Below the pieces are notes generated by a model. The model had not been told where the DNA came from. It saw only the letters and a program-made list of their open reading frames with translations, and ran no database searches. Shown here in pieces: positions 1-10,245 of a stretch of DNA of 64,000 nt. The stretch covers positions 51,268,998 through 51,332,997 of the forward strand of contig CM055066.1 in the NCBI GenBank assembly GCA_029204045.2, in the 5' to 3' direction. Each line of letters opens with the position of its first letter. Positions within the stretch are counted from its first letter, which is position 1. This DNA is from Tillandsia leiboldiana. Lineage: Eukaryota > Streptophyta > Magnoliopsida > Poales > Bromeliaceae. The translations under genes were made by a program, and so were the position numbers.

Positions 1-1199
1 GAGGATAACACTAAGTCCAGGAATGCGACATAAAGTGTGGATGTCTAAACATAAATAACCCTAGCCCAAGTGAGGGTTTTCTACTGGTCTGGTTACACAT
101 GCAACATATGACGGGGGTGCTAGGTCAAGTTCCAATATAACAAATATTTAACATGATAGTAGGAAGCAAGAGATTACAAGATCGACAGATAAAACAAGGA
201 TCAACAATTCCTATGCTCTAGCATGCTACCCAAGTCCAATCACTATCATGCATGATTCTATATCAATAGAATTAGAGTACAGTCCATAGATCTTGAAAGC
301 AAGCCACCCACCTGAAAACGCTAACTGTCCGGAGCCGTACAGCTGAGAAAACCAGGAAAATAACCACTCTAGGTCCAACAGGTCCAGCACAGCCCACAAT
401 CCCTCCTGGGTACAACATAAGGCTACAGTTACACTTTAAATCCAATAAAATCCAGGTTTTACAAATCTGCTGGGAACAGTCCACTTACTGCGAAATTTTC
501 ACCTGTAAAACGAACTCCAAAAATTCTGATAAAAATACCACGGCGATCCTCGCGTCGATAGCTTCGAAACGGGTACCTGCACGTCCAATTCCGAGCACCG
601 TAGGCCAAGTTACAAATTCCACAGTATCGGTGCGCACAATCCCAAAACCATTCAACTGTAAACTCTTGTACAGATAAAAGGAACAGTGTATACCTTCGGG
701 AAGGCCTCCAAAAATTCCAAGAAAAATCCACGATGATCCTCGCGTCGAGTAGATGAAAAAAGTCTATAAGCACGTCTTGATCCGAGACTCGTGCGCGAAG
801 ATCTCCTCAGAAGAAGGTGCTGCCCTCACCAAAATCTCACAGCAAAAAGGGTCCCAATGAGCACGAGAAAACACCTCGAAAAACGTGAAATCTGAAAATG
901 TCCGAGAAACCCAAAATCGTAGCCTCACCTGTTACGAATCCAGCAGCGAAGAAATCGCTCGAAAAGATCGTCGGAGTAGACCAGGGGAGCTAAAACACTG
1001 CTGCTGCGCCGAAGAAGAACACAGGAACCACCACGTCGCGCCGCGCCGTAAAATAGAGAACCTCGGGATGCGTGCCCATAAAATCCCAAAACTTTGCAGG
1101 TGGATCCAGAGCTTGAAGATGAAGAATTCTTCTTAAGGTTGCTCGGGCAGAGGAGGCTCGAAAAGAGGAGAAAAGGGGAGAAGAAAGAGGCTCGGGCTG

Positions 1200-1209
1200 C
1201 TACTTAAAG
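1200..1209 (-). promoter_or_regulatory. TATA-like element of the minus-strand LTR
   Basis: The minus strand reads CTTTAAGTAG here, between the GC-rich upstream block (1240-1860) and the pyrimidine-rich leader that follows. Position and composition fit a core promoter. This is inference from context only. Confidence 0.35.
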
Positions 1210-1250
1210 GCCCCAAAAAAACAAATGAAGAAATACCAAATTGCCCAAGA

Positions 1251-1385
1251 TTCGGGCGGCTACAGTGCAGCCCGGCCCAGATTCGGGCGGCTACAGTGCG
1301 GCCCAGCCCGAATTCGGGCGGCTACAGTGCAGCCCGGCCCGGCCGGTTTCGGGCGCGCACAGTGCGGCCCGGCCCGGCCCAGCCC
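1251..1385. repeat. About four tandem copies of a 31-bp GC-rich unit
   Basis: Units beginning TTCGGGCGGCTACAGTGC start at 1251, 1282 and 1313, and a more diverged unit starts at about 1346. They lie just upstream of the LTR TATA-like site on the minus strand. Confidence 0.8.
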
Positions 1386-1435
1386 GCACACGGGATCCGG
1401 CCGGACGCTTGCTTGGTCCGACCCGCGCCGACGCC

Positions 1436-1835
1436 CGCCACGTGTCCCCCGAACACGCCGCAGCCGTGCAAGCCGCCACGGGGAGCGCCACGTGTCCCTG
1501 CCCGCGTCAACGCGGCAGGTGGCGCCCGCGAATCAGCGGGCGCCACGTGGCACCTCCCACGTCGCCCGCGCCTGCCCCGCGTACGGCCACCTGCCCCGCG
1601 CGCTGCGTGGACCGCGCGCTCATGCGCCCGCCAACCGGGTGCCGCCACGTGGCGCGCCCCCGGTCCACGCCTCCCCGCGCACTCCCGCAGACCGAGCGCA
1701 CCAGAGCCGCCCAATCAGGCGCTGCCACGTGGACACCTGCCGGTCCACGCGCCTCCCGGTACACCCCGGTCCAAACCCCAGTGCTCCGTGGACCCAGCTG
1801 CGTGCGCCGGCCAATCAGGGCCTGCCACGTGGCTC
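1436..1835. promoter_or_regulatory. Cluster of G-box hexamers paired with CCAAT boxes in the LTR
   Basis: CACGTG occurs six times, at 1439, 1489, 1544, 1646, 1726 and 1826. The last four sit in a repeated module of the form CCAATCAG plus GC-rich spacer plus GCCACGTGG; the best CCAAT copies are near 1709 and 1810, with degenerate ones near 1528 and 1630. The modules recur about every 80 to 100 bp and lie 230-630 bp upstream of the TATA-like site in minus-strand orientation. G-boxes bind bZIP and bHLH factors and CCAAT binds NF-Y, so an enhancer role for the LTR is a reasonable inference. Confidence 0.55.
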
Positions 1836-2155
1836 CCCCGCCGGTCCACGGCTCCCCCATGCACCAGAAATCCAGTAAATTTTCCGGGAGTCCGTTTTTG
1901 GGCATCCGGACTCAGAATTTGGCAAACAAAAAGCCATTTTCAAGCGTTTTTCCGCGCTGAATCCATTTCCGCCGTCTATTTGGCCTAATTCTTTTTCAAA
2001 ATTTCGGCAAACCCAGCCGAAAGCCAACACAGCTAATAAAACCTTACAGGGTCCATCTGTGGCATCCCATTGATGCACCATGGGCCAGATACACCAACAA
2101 CAGGTGTTCTAACAGTGGATCCATCGGAAAATGCTGCAAGGGGTTCGGGGGTCCT

Positions 2156-2299
2156 ACAATTTCAGGCAAAAAAACATTGCGTAAACAGCGTGCAAATTAC
2201 AGCATTAAGCATGAGCGAAAACGCTTACCCGGGCTCTTTCCGAAGGCAGATTTACAATCTTTGTTCCTTTTCAACATTTCGATCCAAATCTTGGTTGCG
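2156..2299. repeat. 144-bp direct repeat, copy 1
   Basis: It matches 2978-3121 with only a few substitutions. It directly abuts the truncated left LTR of the TRIM remnant. On the minus strand it contains a short open stretch followed by GTAAGC, a good splice donor, so it could derive from a gene exon. No function is recognised. Confidence 0.85.
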
Positions 2300-2664
2300 T
2301 ATTTTTATAAGTTCCAGTTTTTGGGATTAATAGTTAGCGCCAACGATCCAACAAGTGGCATCAGAGCCAGAGGTCACTGGTTCGATTCCCGCATGCTGCG
2401 AATTTGTGCAGGCGCTGGAAAAGGGATTGTTGGCTTAAGGGGCCAACATTCTGCCATGTGGCAGAAGATCGGGTTAGACCAAGTCACACTCAAAATGGCG
2501 GAAAGTCGGGTTGGGCCGAGTCATGCTCAAAGTGGCGTGAGGCTGGTTGGGCCGAGTCACAATCGAGACTCGTGAGCGTTGTGTAGTACATTTTAAGTGA
2601 ATTGGTTGCGTTTTTCTAATAGCTCGAGCTTTTGGAATTAATGATTAACGCCAACGATCCGACA
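2290..2664 (+). mobile_element. TRIM retrotransposon remnant with 5'-truncated left LTR
   Basis: The right LTR runs from TGTTGGCTTAAGG (2428) to CCAACGATCCGACA (2664). The left LTR keeps only its last 64 bp (2290-2353). Directly after it comes a primer-binding site, TGGCATCAGAGCCA at 2356-2369, complementary to initiator tRNA-Met. A purine-rich tract ends at 2426, just before the right LTR. There is no coding capacity. The LTR ends match the complete TRIM at 6928-7554, so both belong to one family. Confidence 0.75.
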
Positions 2665-2977
2665 ATTACTATTAGAGGGTCGATCTCGAGTTTGATTGGC
2701 TCCTGCCTCGAGTGTTTCATGCGTGTTCAAATGCATTAAAAACTACAAAGAAAAGAAGGCACGGGGCAAAAGGGCACTTAACACTGATAATGAATGAAGG
2801 AATTACGACAGTGCAACGATGAGAAACGATATATATGCGAAAAGTCTCGAAAGGATACCGAGCGGTGATACATTGGACAATTGCAAACAAAAAGTTTCCA
2901 GTCATCGGTCATTATTTGAATTGACCCAACACAATTGAGCAAATCAACCATGGTACATAATAGCATCTATTTTAAAC
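2665..2977. other. Intergenic sequence, no feature seen
   Basis: Mixed-composition sequence between the TRIM remnant and the second copy of the 144-bp repeat. I see no gene, repeat or regulatory site in it. Confidence 0.5.
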
Positions 2978-3121
2978 ACAATTTCAGGCAAAAAAACATT
3001 GCGTAAACAGCGTGCAAATTACAGCATTAAGCATGAGCGAAAACGCTTACCCGGGCTCTTTCGGAAGGCAGATTTACAATCTTTGTTCCTCTTCAACATT
3101 TCGATCCAAGTCTTGTTTGCG
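2978..3121. repeat. 144-bp direct repeat, copy 2
   Basis: Second copy of the unit at 2156-2299, same orientation. On the minus strand it reads as a possible small exon ending in AGCCCGG followed by GTAAGCG. It lies 158 bp downstream, in minus orientation, of the candidate signal-peptide exon at 3279-3342. Confidence 0.85.
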
Positions 3122-3278
3122 ATTAGAACATTCTAGAGGCCGGGACTTCATACAAACTCTTGTCCTTATGAATAAGAAAGAAGAAGAAAACAAGCATCTA
3201 ATTAGTCTCCTTATAAAGAAAAAAAAATATAAGAAAAAGGATTGAAATGAACGAATTTAAGACCGTCATTGTTCTTAC

Positions 3279-3342
3279 CTGTAATAAATGCAATCTGAGT
3301 GAGGATCAGAAACATTAGCTTCGTTAAATTCTCAAATGCCAT
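3279..3342 (-). other. Possible first exon encoding a signal-peptide-like sequence
   Basis: From ATG at 3342 the minus strand encodes MAFENLTKLMFLILTQIAF and two more residues, a hydrophobic leader, then a strong donor (ACAG before GTAAGAAC) at 3279/3278. It starts about 110 bp beyond the PPR stop codon on the same strand. No convincing continuation was found except the short exon-like stretch in the 144-bp repeat. It may be the relic of a small secreted-protein gene, or chance. Confidence 0.2.
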
Positions 3343-3451
3343 GGTGACATAAGAACCTCATGTATGGATAATCTATAGTCAAACGGCACCGCTTCATGTT
3401 CGAAGAAGAAATATATATTGCCTTCTGTTGCAACAAGATGAAACTTGCAAA

Positions 3452-5578
3452 TCAATAGTTGACAACTTCGTGAGCATTTTCCGATTCAACCTTAAACCCA
3501 GGAAAGGAACTCAAAGTAATCCGCTTCCTTTCATATTTATCGATCAACTCCTGGGCCTCTTCGGAGAGGTCCAAACTATTAAGGGCTTCTACAATTGGGC
3601 CGTATGAATACGAAGTCACAGTACAACCATTAACCTCCATAGCAAGTAGAGTTTCTTTGGCCTCTTCGATTCTCCCTTCATCACACAAAGCTTTAATTAA
3701 AGAATTGTATGTGTAACTATCTGGAATCACACCAAACCTCAACATGGCGTTGAAAAGGTTTTGGGCTCTTTCTATCTTCTTCATCCAACAAAAGTTTAGA
3801 ATAAGAGCATTAAAAGAAAAAATATCAGGACTAATTCCTCGTTCCTTCATCTGGTTAAAGAGCTTCAATGACTCGCGAAAATCCCCGATGGCACAAAGAG
3901 AACGGATCAATATATTGTATGTGAAGGAATTTGGAGAAACACCCCATTCTTCCATTTCGCTAAAGCAATCAAGAGCATCATCTATTTGATGGGCCCGACA
4001 AAGCCCATCAATAATTGAGCTAAAAGTAACGACGTCGGGCTTAAACCCGTGTTCTAGAAGCATCTTTAGGACATTTCTCGCCTTATTTACGTTCCCGCTC
4101 CTCGAATAACCACTTATAAGAGTATTAAACGTCACTATGTTTGGCGAAAAACCATTCTCGCGCATTTCCTCAAGTATCTCCATCGACCTGTCCATCTCTT
4201 CCGCTTTAACGAAGCAATCGATCAACATATTATACGATACCGTACCACAGAAAAGTCCATCAAAAACCATTTGTTTCAAATACCCATCAGCCTCTAAAAT
4301 CCTGCCCTCCTTTAGCAAACATTTAATAGCAATAAGATACGAATCAAATCCAGGCTTCCCGCCCTTCTTAATAAAATCATCTAGCAGCCCACACATTTCG
4401 CTCAATCCCGATCCCTTTAGAACGCAAGCTACCACAACATTAAACGTAGCAGCGTCCGGAAAGTAACCTCTTCGGCCCATTTTATTCATAAAATCCTTCG
4501 CCTCTTCATCCATGCCATTCTTTGAAAGGCAATACAGAACAGTACTACATGCATAATTTTGAAGAATTGGGTCTTGTTCTAATAGCCTGCTTAGCATTTC
4601 ATACGCCTTCTTTGATTCTAAACACCGAAACACACCATGAATCAACGACCGATGAGTGGCCTCACTCGGAGGTACATTCTTCCTCCTCATCATATGCAAA
4701 ACTCGAAACGCCTCCTCCGCCTTATTCGCATTGAAAAACCCGTCGATTAGTATCGTGTACGTGAACACATTAGGGCTAAGTCTAGAACATTCCATTTGCT
4801 TCAATAGCCGAAGGGCCTCTTCGACTATACCACGCTTACACACTCCGTGAATGAGAGTATTATAAGTAAAATGATCCGGCGCGCAACCATCCGCACTCAT
4901 CTGTTGGAACTTGAAATAAGCCATATCAAGCGAATTCGCCTTAACCAAAGCCGCAATTACCGAGTTGTAAATCCGAGTGCTCAGTTTGAAGCCCAAGAAA
5001 GCGATTTGCGCAAAGATTTCATTAACATACTTTGCGAGCCCTAATCTACCCCAACTAGAAATCAATATACATAATAAATCCTCTGTGATTTTACATCCAC
5101 AGCTCTTAATCTCCTTCATAAAAGAGAAAGATAAAACCACAGGGCCTTTCCTCCATAACAAATCGGATAAAACCCTCCGAACCGATTGATCCTTAGCTAA
5201 AACCTCATTGAAACTAGATACCCAGATGTAAAATTTGAGAGAAAAATTAGGGTTCTCCGCATTTTGCAAGACCCTTACTACCAACTGAGGATGCAAGTGC
5301 TCCTTGTATGGTTTCAACTCTGCATTTAACATCAAGAACCAATCTTTTTGGGGGAGAATTGATGAGATTCGAACTGGGTCGATGGATTTCGTTTGTTTAT
5401 CATAAAATTTGGATTTTGGAGGGGGTGATTGGGAGATATTACCATTGGAGGCGAGGGTTTGCGGGTTAGGGTTTCTCCGCCTGAGGAATTGCTCTCCGAT
5501 CGCATGCTTGGAGGAGGAGGAAGAAGACGATGAAAAAGATGATCGAAGAGTGAGAGATTGAAACCCTAACCCTCGCAT
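3452..5578 (-). CDS. P-class pentatricopeptide repeat (PPR) protein, 708 aa
   Basis: PPR proteins are organelle RNA-binding proteins that act in processing, stabilising or translating mitochondrial or plastid transcripts. This one is intronless, as most are. The N-terminus is basic and very Ser-rich (residues 13-23 nearly all Ser), which suits an organelle transit peptide. From about residue 200 to 690 there are about 14 regular 35-residue repeats with the P-type signature (for example TYNTLIHGVCKRG at 238 and TFNTLISGYSRSGNVNKA at 483), and a degenerate repeat at about 165. No E, DYW or SMR domain follows, so it is a pure P-class protein and an RNA editing role is unlikely. The start chosen is the first in-frame ATG, followed at once by the transit-like region. 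The stop is TAG or TAA in frame at 3452. Which transcript it binds cannot be told; a link to a named Arabidopsis member such as PPR40 is only a guess. Confidence 0.95.
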   Translation of the reverse strand: MRGLGFQSLTLRSSFSSSSSSSSKHAIGEQFLRRRNPNPQTLASNGNISQSPPPKSKFYDKQTKSIDPVRISSILPQKDWFLMLNAELKPYKEHLHPQLVVRVLQNAENPNFSLKFYIWVSSFNEVLAKDQSVRRVLSDLLWRKGPVVLSFSFMKEIKSCGCKITEDLLCILISSWGRLGLAKYVNEIFAQIAFLGFKLSTRIYNSVIAALVKANSLDMAYFKFQQMSADGCAPDHFTYNTLIHGVCKRGIVEEALRLLKQMECSRLSPNVFTYTILIDGFFNANKAEEAFRVLHMMRRKNVPPSEATHRSLIHGVFRCLESKKAYEMLSRLLEQDPILQNYACSTVLYCLSKNGMDEEAKDFMNKMGRRGYFPDAATFNVVVACVLKGSGLSEMCGLLDDFIKKGGKPGFDSYLIAIKCLLKEGRILEADGYLKQMVFDGLFCGTVSYNMLIDCFVKAEEMDRSMEILEEMRENGFSPNIVTFNTLISGYSRSGNVNKARNVLKMLLEHGFKPDVVTFSSIIDGLCRAHQIDDALDCFSEMEEWGVSPNSFTYNILIRSLCAIGDFRESLKLFNQMKERGISPDIFSFNALILNFCWMKKIERAQNLFNAMLRFGVIPDSYTYNSLIKALCDEGRIEEAKETLLAMEVNGCTVTSYSYGPIVEALNSLDLSEEAQELIDKYERKRITLSSFPGFKVESENAHEVVNY

Positions 5579-5883
5579 GCGTCGTCGTTCTCCTCCGAAT
5601 CGAAGAACACAAATTACGAATTAAAATGCGCGAAAATTCCCCAAAAATAAAGAGGGGGAAAAAACTGTAGGAACGGTTAGATGCTTCAACGAAAAAATGC
5701 ATGGAGACCCCTCAGCTATAGGCTATCTTGTAATTGATTCCTGAGCTTTATTTCTTTTATTCACAATTTTTTAACTTTTTAATTTTTTTTTTCTATTTGC
5801 GTTTTTCTAATTTAATACATTAAAAATTGTATCAAATTCAATAATTTTATTTGTTATACACTATAGCATACTAACGTTTTATT
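5579..5883. promoter_or_regulatory. Upstream region of the PPR gene
   Basis: Sequence 5' of the PPR start codon (gene on minus strand). It is GC-moderate near the gene and becomes AT-rich after 5750. No clear TATA box or other motif can be assigned. Confidence 0.3.
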
Positions 5884-6130
5884 CAATTAGGAAATAAACT
5901 TGGATTCATGGTGAAAACTCTAGAAAAAAAAAAAAATAAAAAAATAAAAAAATCTAGTTGCAGCAAAACAATATCCAAAAATTTCCAAGGGAATGTATCT
6001 GGGAAACAATTAGGAAATAAACTTGGATTCATGGTGAAAACTCTAGAAAAAAAAAAAAATAAAAAAAAAAAAAAAATCTAGTTGCAGCAAAACAATATCC
6101 AAAAATTTCCAAGGGAATGTATCTGGGAAA
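5884..6130. repeat. Tandem duplication of a 123-bp unit (two copies)
   Basis: Units 5884-6006 and 6007-6130 are almost identical, differing mainly in the length of an internal A/AAT run. They lie about 300-550 bp upstream of the PPR start codon, so they may form part of its distal promoter. Confidence 0.9.
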
Positions 6131-6894
6131 CGAGGTAACTCAACGAGCATCTAGAATTTTCGAAGATTCATCTGTTCTGCTCAAGTCAAATAACCCACAA
6201 AGTAGTGACGATCGTTGCTAGCTCCCTTCTTCCTAAAGCACCGCCCTTAAGTTTGCTCTCCTTCCAAAGCTATCCGGTTGTTGAACAACATAGTCCCTCT
6301 AACAAGGCTCTGATAGTTAAGTGGTTCGAAAAAAAGATGATTCACAGTATCCGACGTATCTGAACTGAAGACACATCTTTTTCCACCACTCCAACTCTTT
6401 TTCAACGGGTTGTCCAGTGAATATCTTTTTTCTTCAATAATTATAATTATAATTATAAGAATCTGCATGATAGTCCGAATTTGATGGACTACCAATAATA
6501 ACTTATTAGATACAAATCACCAGCCAAAAATACATGAGCCTAATTATAATTACTAAGATCAATAATTTAATTTTTTTTGTATACATTTAAATTATAATCC
6601 CTCCCACATTCAATGTGGGACTGCCAATATCAAAATGAGATCATAAAATCTTGTTTTTGCTTCCATAGAGAACTTTTCACAAAGAAGCTGATTTACTCCT
6701 TTTTAAAGATCACTTCATTAGATAAGAAATAATAACACATAAAAGCCCTGCACTCAATCCAGTATCTGCTTCACCCCAGAAGCAATTTCATCTCAAGTTC
6801 AACATATGCTCTCAGCTTTGATTAGCTTCAACAAGAAGCACAAACTTGCAGAAACAGAAGTTCACAACAAAAAGGAATTCCATCAAAAAAACAC
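6131..6894. other. Intergenic sequence, no feature seen
   Basis: AT-rich spacer with a short ATAATT run near 6438-6460. Open frames on the minus strand here are short, start in low-complexity sequence and resemble nothing I know. Confidence 0.5.
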
Positions 6895-7762
6895 AAAGGA
6901 TGCAAATGGATCCGGGTTGATGGATCCCGTAGGATCGTTGGCGCTAACCATTAATCCCAAAAGCTCGAGCGATTAGAAATACGCAACCAATTCACTTAAA
7001 GCGTACAGACACAGCGCCCACGAGTCTCGACCGGACTCAACCCACCTGAACGTTAGGTCTATTGTTGAGTCTTTTGCTGTTAGGTCTATTGTGGACCGCA
7101 GCCCTACTCAACTTATTGGGCTCACCCAACTCAACTTATTAGTCTCCTGGGCCTATTGTCACGGGGCAGAAAATTGGACCTATTTTAACCCATAAATAAA
7201 TAACCAACAATCCCCCTCCTAACACCTGCACCGTGTGAAAATCGAACCCGTGCCACTGGCTCCGATACCACTTGTAGGATCGTTGGCGCCAACCATTAAT
7301 CCCAAAAGCTCGAGTTGTTAGAAATACGCAACCAATTCACTTAAAGCGTACAGACACAGCGCCCATGGACCTCGACCGGACTCAACCCACCTGGACGTTA
7401 GGTCTATTGTTGGGCCTCTTGCCGTTAGGTCTATTATGGACCGCAACCCCATTCAACTTATTGGGCTCACCCAACTCAACTTATTAGTCTCCTGGGCCTA
7501 TTGTCACGGGATAAGAAGTTGGACTTATTTTAACCCATAAATAAATAGCCAACAGATCCGTCCCGATCTGCCAAGTTAATGGACCAGGAGGCGGGAGATC
7601 CAAAAACCTGCTTCCGTCCAGATTCGCTCCTAATGGAGCAGTAAATGAAGGCCGAAAATAGAATTAAAAATAACCTGCCTGAATCTGTCCAGATCCGACA
7701 AGAAATGGAGTGAGAGGTATGGGACTCCTCCCGCCTCTACATCCGCCCCGTTTGCATCCCTA
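6895..7762. mobile_element. hAT-type MITE carrying a nested TRIM
   Basis: The left end reads AGGATGCAAATGG and the right end reads, on the other strand, TAGGGATGCAAACGG, forming an imperfect terminal inverted repeat of the widespread AGGGATGCAAA type. Without the TRIM insert the element is about 240 bp. A clean 8-bp target duplication is not visible, so the ends have decayed. The same end motif occurs at 10666. Confidence 0.55.
6928..7554 (-). mobile_element. Complete TRIM (terminal-repeat retrotransposon in miniature)
   Basis: Two 282-bp LTRs (6928-7209 and 7273-7554) flank an internal part of only 63 bp. Reading on the minus strand, the LTR ends in CGATCCTACA. Two bases later comes a primer-binding site, TGGTATCGGAGCCA (complement to tRNA-iMet), and a polypurine tract AGGAGGGGGA lies just before the next LTR, which starts TGTTGG. 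Target duplication GATCC is present on both sides (6923-6927 and 7555-7559). The element has no coding capacity and must be mobilised in trans. The terminal dinucleotide of the 6928 end has changed from CA to CG on the minus strand. Confidence 0.93.
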
Positions 7763-8256
7763 CGCTACACATACAATACCAACAACCCAGGAAATGTTCG
7801 AAAATTGACCACAAGTATTGTAAATTTAAAATTGCCTGTTTGAAGTAACATGACAACTAAAAAATTAATTGGAAATAGAATAAACAAAGATCAAATTTAA
7901 GATCAATGAAAGGAAACATAAAAGAGAGAGAGAGAGAGAAAGAGAGAGAGAACGAAAATGGAAAACCGTAAATCTAATCTCCTGTAAACATTTGAGAAAT
8001 AAAAGAATGATTGATTCAGTAACTTCAATATACCAAATTTCAACATATTACCCACACTCTGCACTGATTCAGCATCATCAGTTAAATATAACTATCGACA
8101 AAAGAACAAGGTATAGAAAGTGAGAAACACGAAGAACATATCATCGATCACCGCCAAATAGAAGATCATGGTATTCCAAAAAAATCACTGCCGGGAATTC
8201 TTTCCGTTTTAGATCATTCAAGAGTGACACCAAAAATCGAATCCCAAGCAAAAACC
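7763..8256. other. 3' flank of SAR1 with a GA-rich microsatellite
   Basis: Contains a (GA)n run at about 7923-7952. The 3' UTR of SAR1 (minus strand) probably lies in 7900-8256; no unambiguous poly(A) signal was assigned. Confidence 0.4.
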
Positions 8257-10245
8257 CTACTTGATGTACTGGGAGAGCCACTTGAAGCCGTCGCCGTATC
8301 CCATCTTGCGGACGATGCTGCACATGAAGACCTCTAGGGGGCGAACATTCGAGTCCCCCAGGTTGACCTAATCATCATATTTAAATTAGTTAAACCGCTC
8401 GAATGCAAACAACTGCTAAACTATCTAATTTCAAAAAAGTCTCTGCAATAACCGAATTTTCATATACATCCTCCAGAAACTTCTTACGTTCCATACACAG
8501 CATAGAACTTACAAATAAACCTCCGAGGAGTATTATAAAAATTCAGATTTTACAGGGGTATATTTGTGTAAAACCATAACAAGTTATGTGTAGAATTTAG
8601 TAATACCCCAATACTATCCCCTTCTGGAAAAGTGGTAAATAAATCGATCTCATTAGCAACCGACCGATGCTCTTTTCTTAACAATACATACCTTGCCCTT
8701 GCCGGTTGTGAAGTTGCTGAGGCCGAGGTGGTAGCGGAGCTCCTCCTCGGATGCCGCGTATGGAATGTCGATCTTGTTGCCCAGTATGAGGAATGGCACG
8801 TTGGCCAGAGTGTCGTCAGAGAGCAAGGCGTCAAGCTCCTTCTTAGACTCCGCGAACCGCTCCTTGTCGAACGCGTCCACCAGGTACACCACTGCATCGA
8901 CCTGATCGCGACAGAATTGTTTCAAGTGAACCATGCGTCATTTTGAAATTCCACGAACAACACTGTATGCATATGTCAGCAAATCTATATGAGTAGACGA
9001 GTGAATACAAGAAAGAAATATTCATGTTCGATCAACGCAGTAAAAGAAGAGAAAAGCTAAGATTTGAAAAGACAATGAAAAGTACAAAAGGGACCAGATT
9101 CCTAAAGCAAGTCGGGTTAGGTTCCGTTGAGTGAAAAATAGAAAATTATCATTACGTAATATGTCATAGTTACGAAGAAGTTAATCCGCCAAAAGAACTG
9201 AAAAAGGAAGGGTCCAGATTATAAAAAATGAGAATCAACATGACAAGACATCAACAATTAAACTACAGATAAAGACACTGTCAGCAATTCATTTTTCAGT
9301 TGCTAAAAATAACAAAGCGATTGTGTCATATTACAATGTGAGGCGAAAGATTTCACATCGCATCGAAACTACTGTCCCAGAATATGTACTCATATAATGA
9401 AGATCCAACGCATAAATTCGCCATTAACAGAAAGAAAGGAGCAAACGAGGAGACAACATAGCACTTATCATTTCAATTGTACCGATCGCATAATTAACGG
9501 CTACAATTGAAATGAAAAAAATGCCACTACCGGCGATACCTTGGCATAGTAATCCTTCCATACGCGCCGAGCGATCTGATGGCCTCCCAAATCGAACGCC
9601 TTAAATTTTATCTTCCCGATGCTCAGCTCCTCCGACGTCGGGTACTGTGTCGGCTGGTGCTGAACCAACCTCTGCCCGAAAACAAATACCAATATTTTGC
9701 ACCAACATTATATGGTGTGTTGTAAATCAACATAAGGTAAAAATATGAGGAAATGCTCTAAATCATAGACCATCTTGAAATAGGCCCCTCTAGACTTTCA
9801 TTTCTTGAGAATAGAATTGTTTCAGTCAAATTAATTGGGAATTTCTCCAAATTAATTACTGATTCTGTCAAATTTCACAGCTCTAACCTAATTTTTCAGT
9901 TTCCAGCTCAAGAAATTTTGATTTTTTTTATAATAATTCACGATCAATAGCTAAAGAAGCCATTAATTTAAACGAAATTTCAAATTCAACAATCAAAATA
10001 AACATAGTTTTGGGGTTCTACTTCAAAATGGGACATAGTTGAAGAAGAATTTCGCAAGAATTTATAAACAGCTGAAACATTAAAAGCGGCGAGAAGATAA
10101 AGAAGGGATCGGAGACCTCATCTTTGAGCATGTGAAGCAGCGTCGTCTTCCCGGCATTATCGAGCCCCAGGAACAAGATCTTCGCCTCCTTTTGCCACAA
10201 CCCTAGCGAGGAGAGGACGCCGTAGAACCAATCGATCAGGAACAT
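8257..10245 (-). CDS. SAR1: SAR1 small GTPase (COPII coat), 193 aa, four exons
   Basis: SAR1 is the Arf-family GTPase that starts COPII vesicle budding at the endoplasmic reticulum; its GTP form inserts the N-terminal amphipathic helix in the membrane and recruits SEC23/24. Exons (minus strand): 10117-10245, 9540-9671, 8692-8901, 8257-8367. All introns are GT-AG and phase 0, and the joined frame is exactly 193 codons plus TAG, the family length. Visible motifs: N-terminal MFLIDWF hydrophobic STAR motif, P-loop GLDNAGKTT (residues 27-35), switch I with PTSEEL (54-59), DLGGH (70-74), NKID (129-132) and the C-terminal GFKWLSQYIK. It carries no lipid signal, as expected. The third exon has high G/C at third positions, unlike the PPR gene next door. 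The start is the first ATG and gives the conserved N-terminus. Nothing is missing, so the gene should be functional. Confidence 0.97.

Larger units (their letters stand above)
1..2114 (-). mobile_element. Long LTR (promoter side) of an LTR retrotransposon, continues beyond the left edge
   Basis: Read on the minus strand, the block begins with TGTTAGAACACC at 2114, a typical LTR start. It then has about 600 bases of very GC-rich, repeat-filled sequence, a TATA-like TTTAAGTAG near 1205, and a long leader with no open frame of note. No primer-binding site (complement of tRNA-iMet) appears before position 1, so the LTR or leader runs out of the window and is at least 2.1 kb. Long LTRs like this are known from Del/Tekay-type Gypsy elements; that assignment is only inference. 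The short open frames within the GC-rich part are by-products of its composition. No partner LTR or target duplication can be checked here. Confidence 0.5.

Noticed and set aside
1225..1988. Several overlapping open frames of 200-240 codons on the plus strand and others on the minus strand
   Set aside because: They arise from GC-rich tandem and G-box repeats, which lack stop codons by composition. The peptides are Pro/Arg/Ala-rich, differ in all frames and resemble no protein.
2356..2395. tRNA-like sequence
   Set aside because: It is a retrotransposon primer-binding site followed by a T-arm-like motif. No acceptor stem or cloverleaf can be formed.
6247..6495. 82-codon minus-strand frame
   Set aside because: No recognisable domain, includes an Ile run from an ATAATT repeat, and has no splice or promoter context.
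8632..8946. 104-codon plus-strand frame over SAR1 exon 3
   Set aside because: It is the antisense shadow of a GC-rich coding exon whose true frame is certain.
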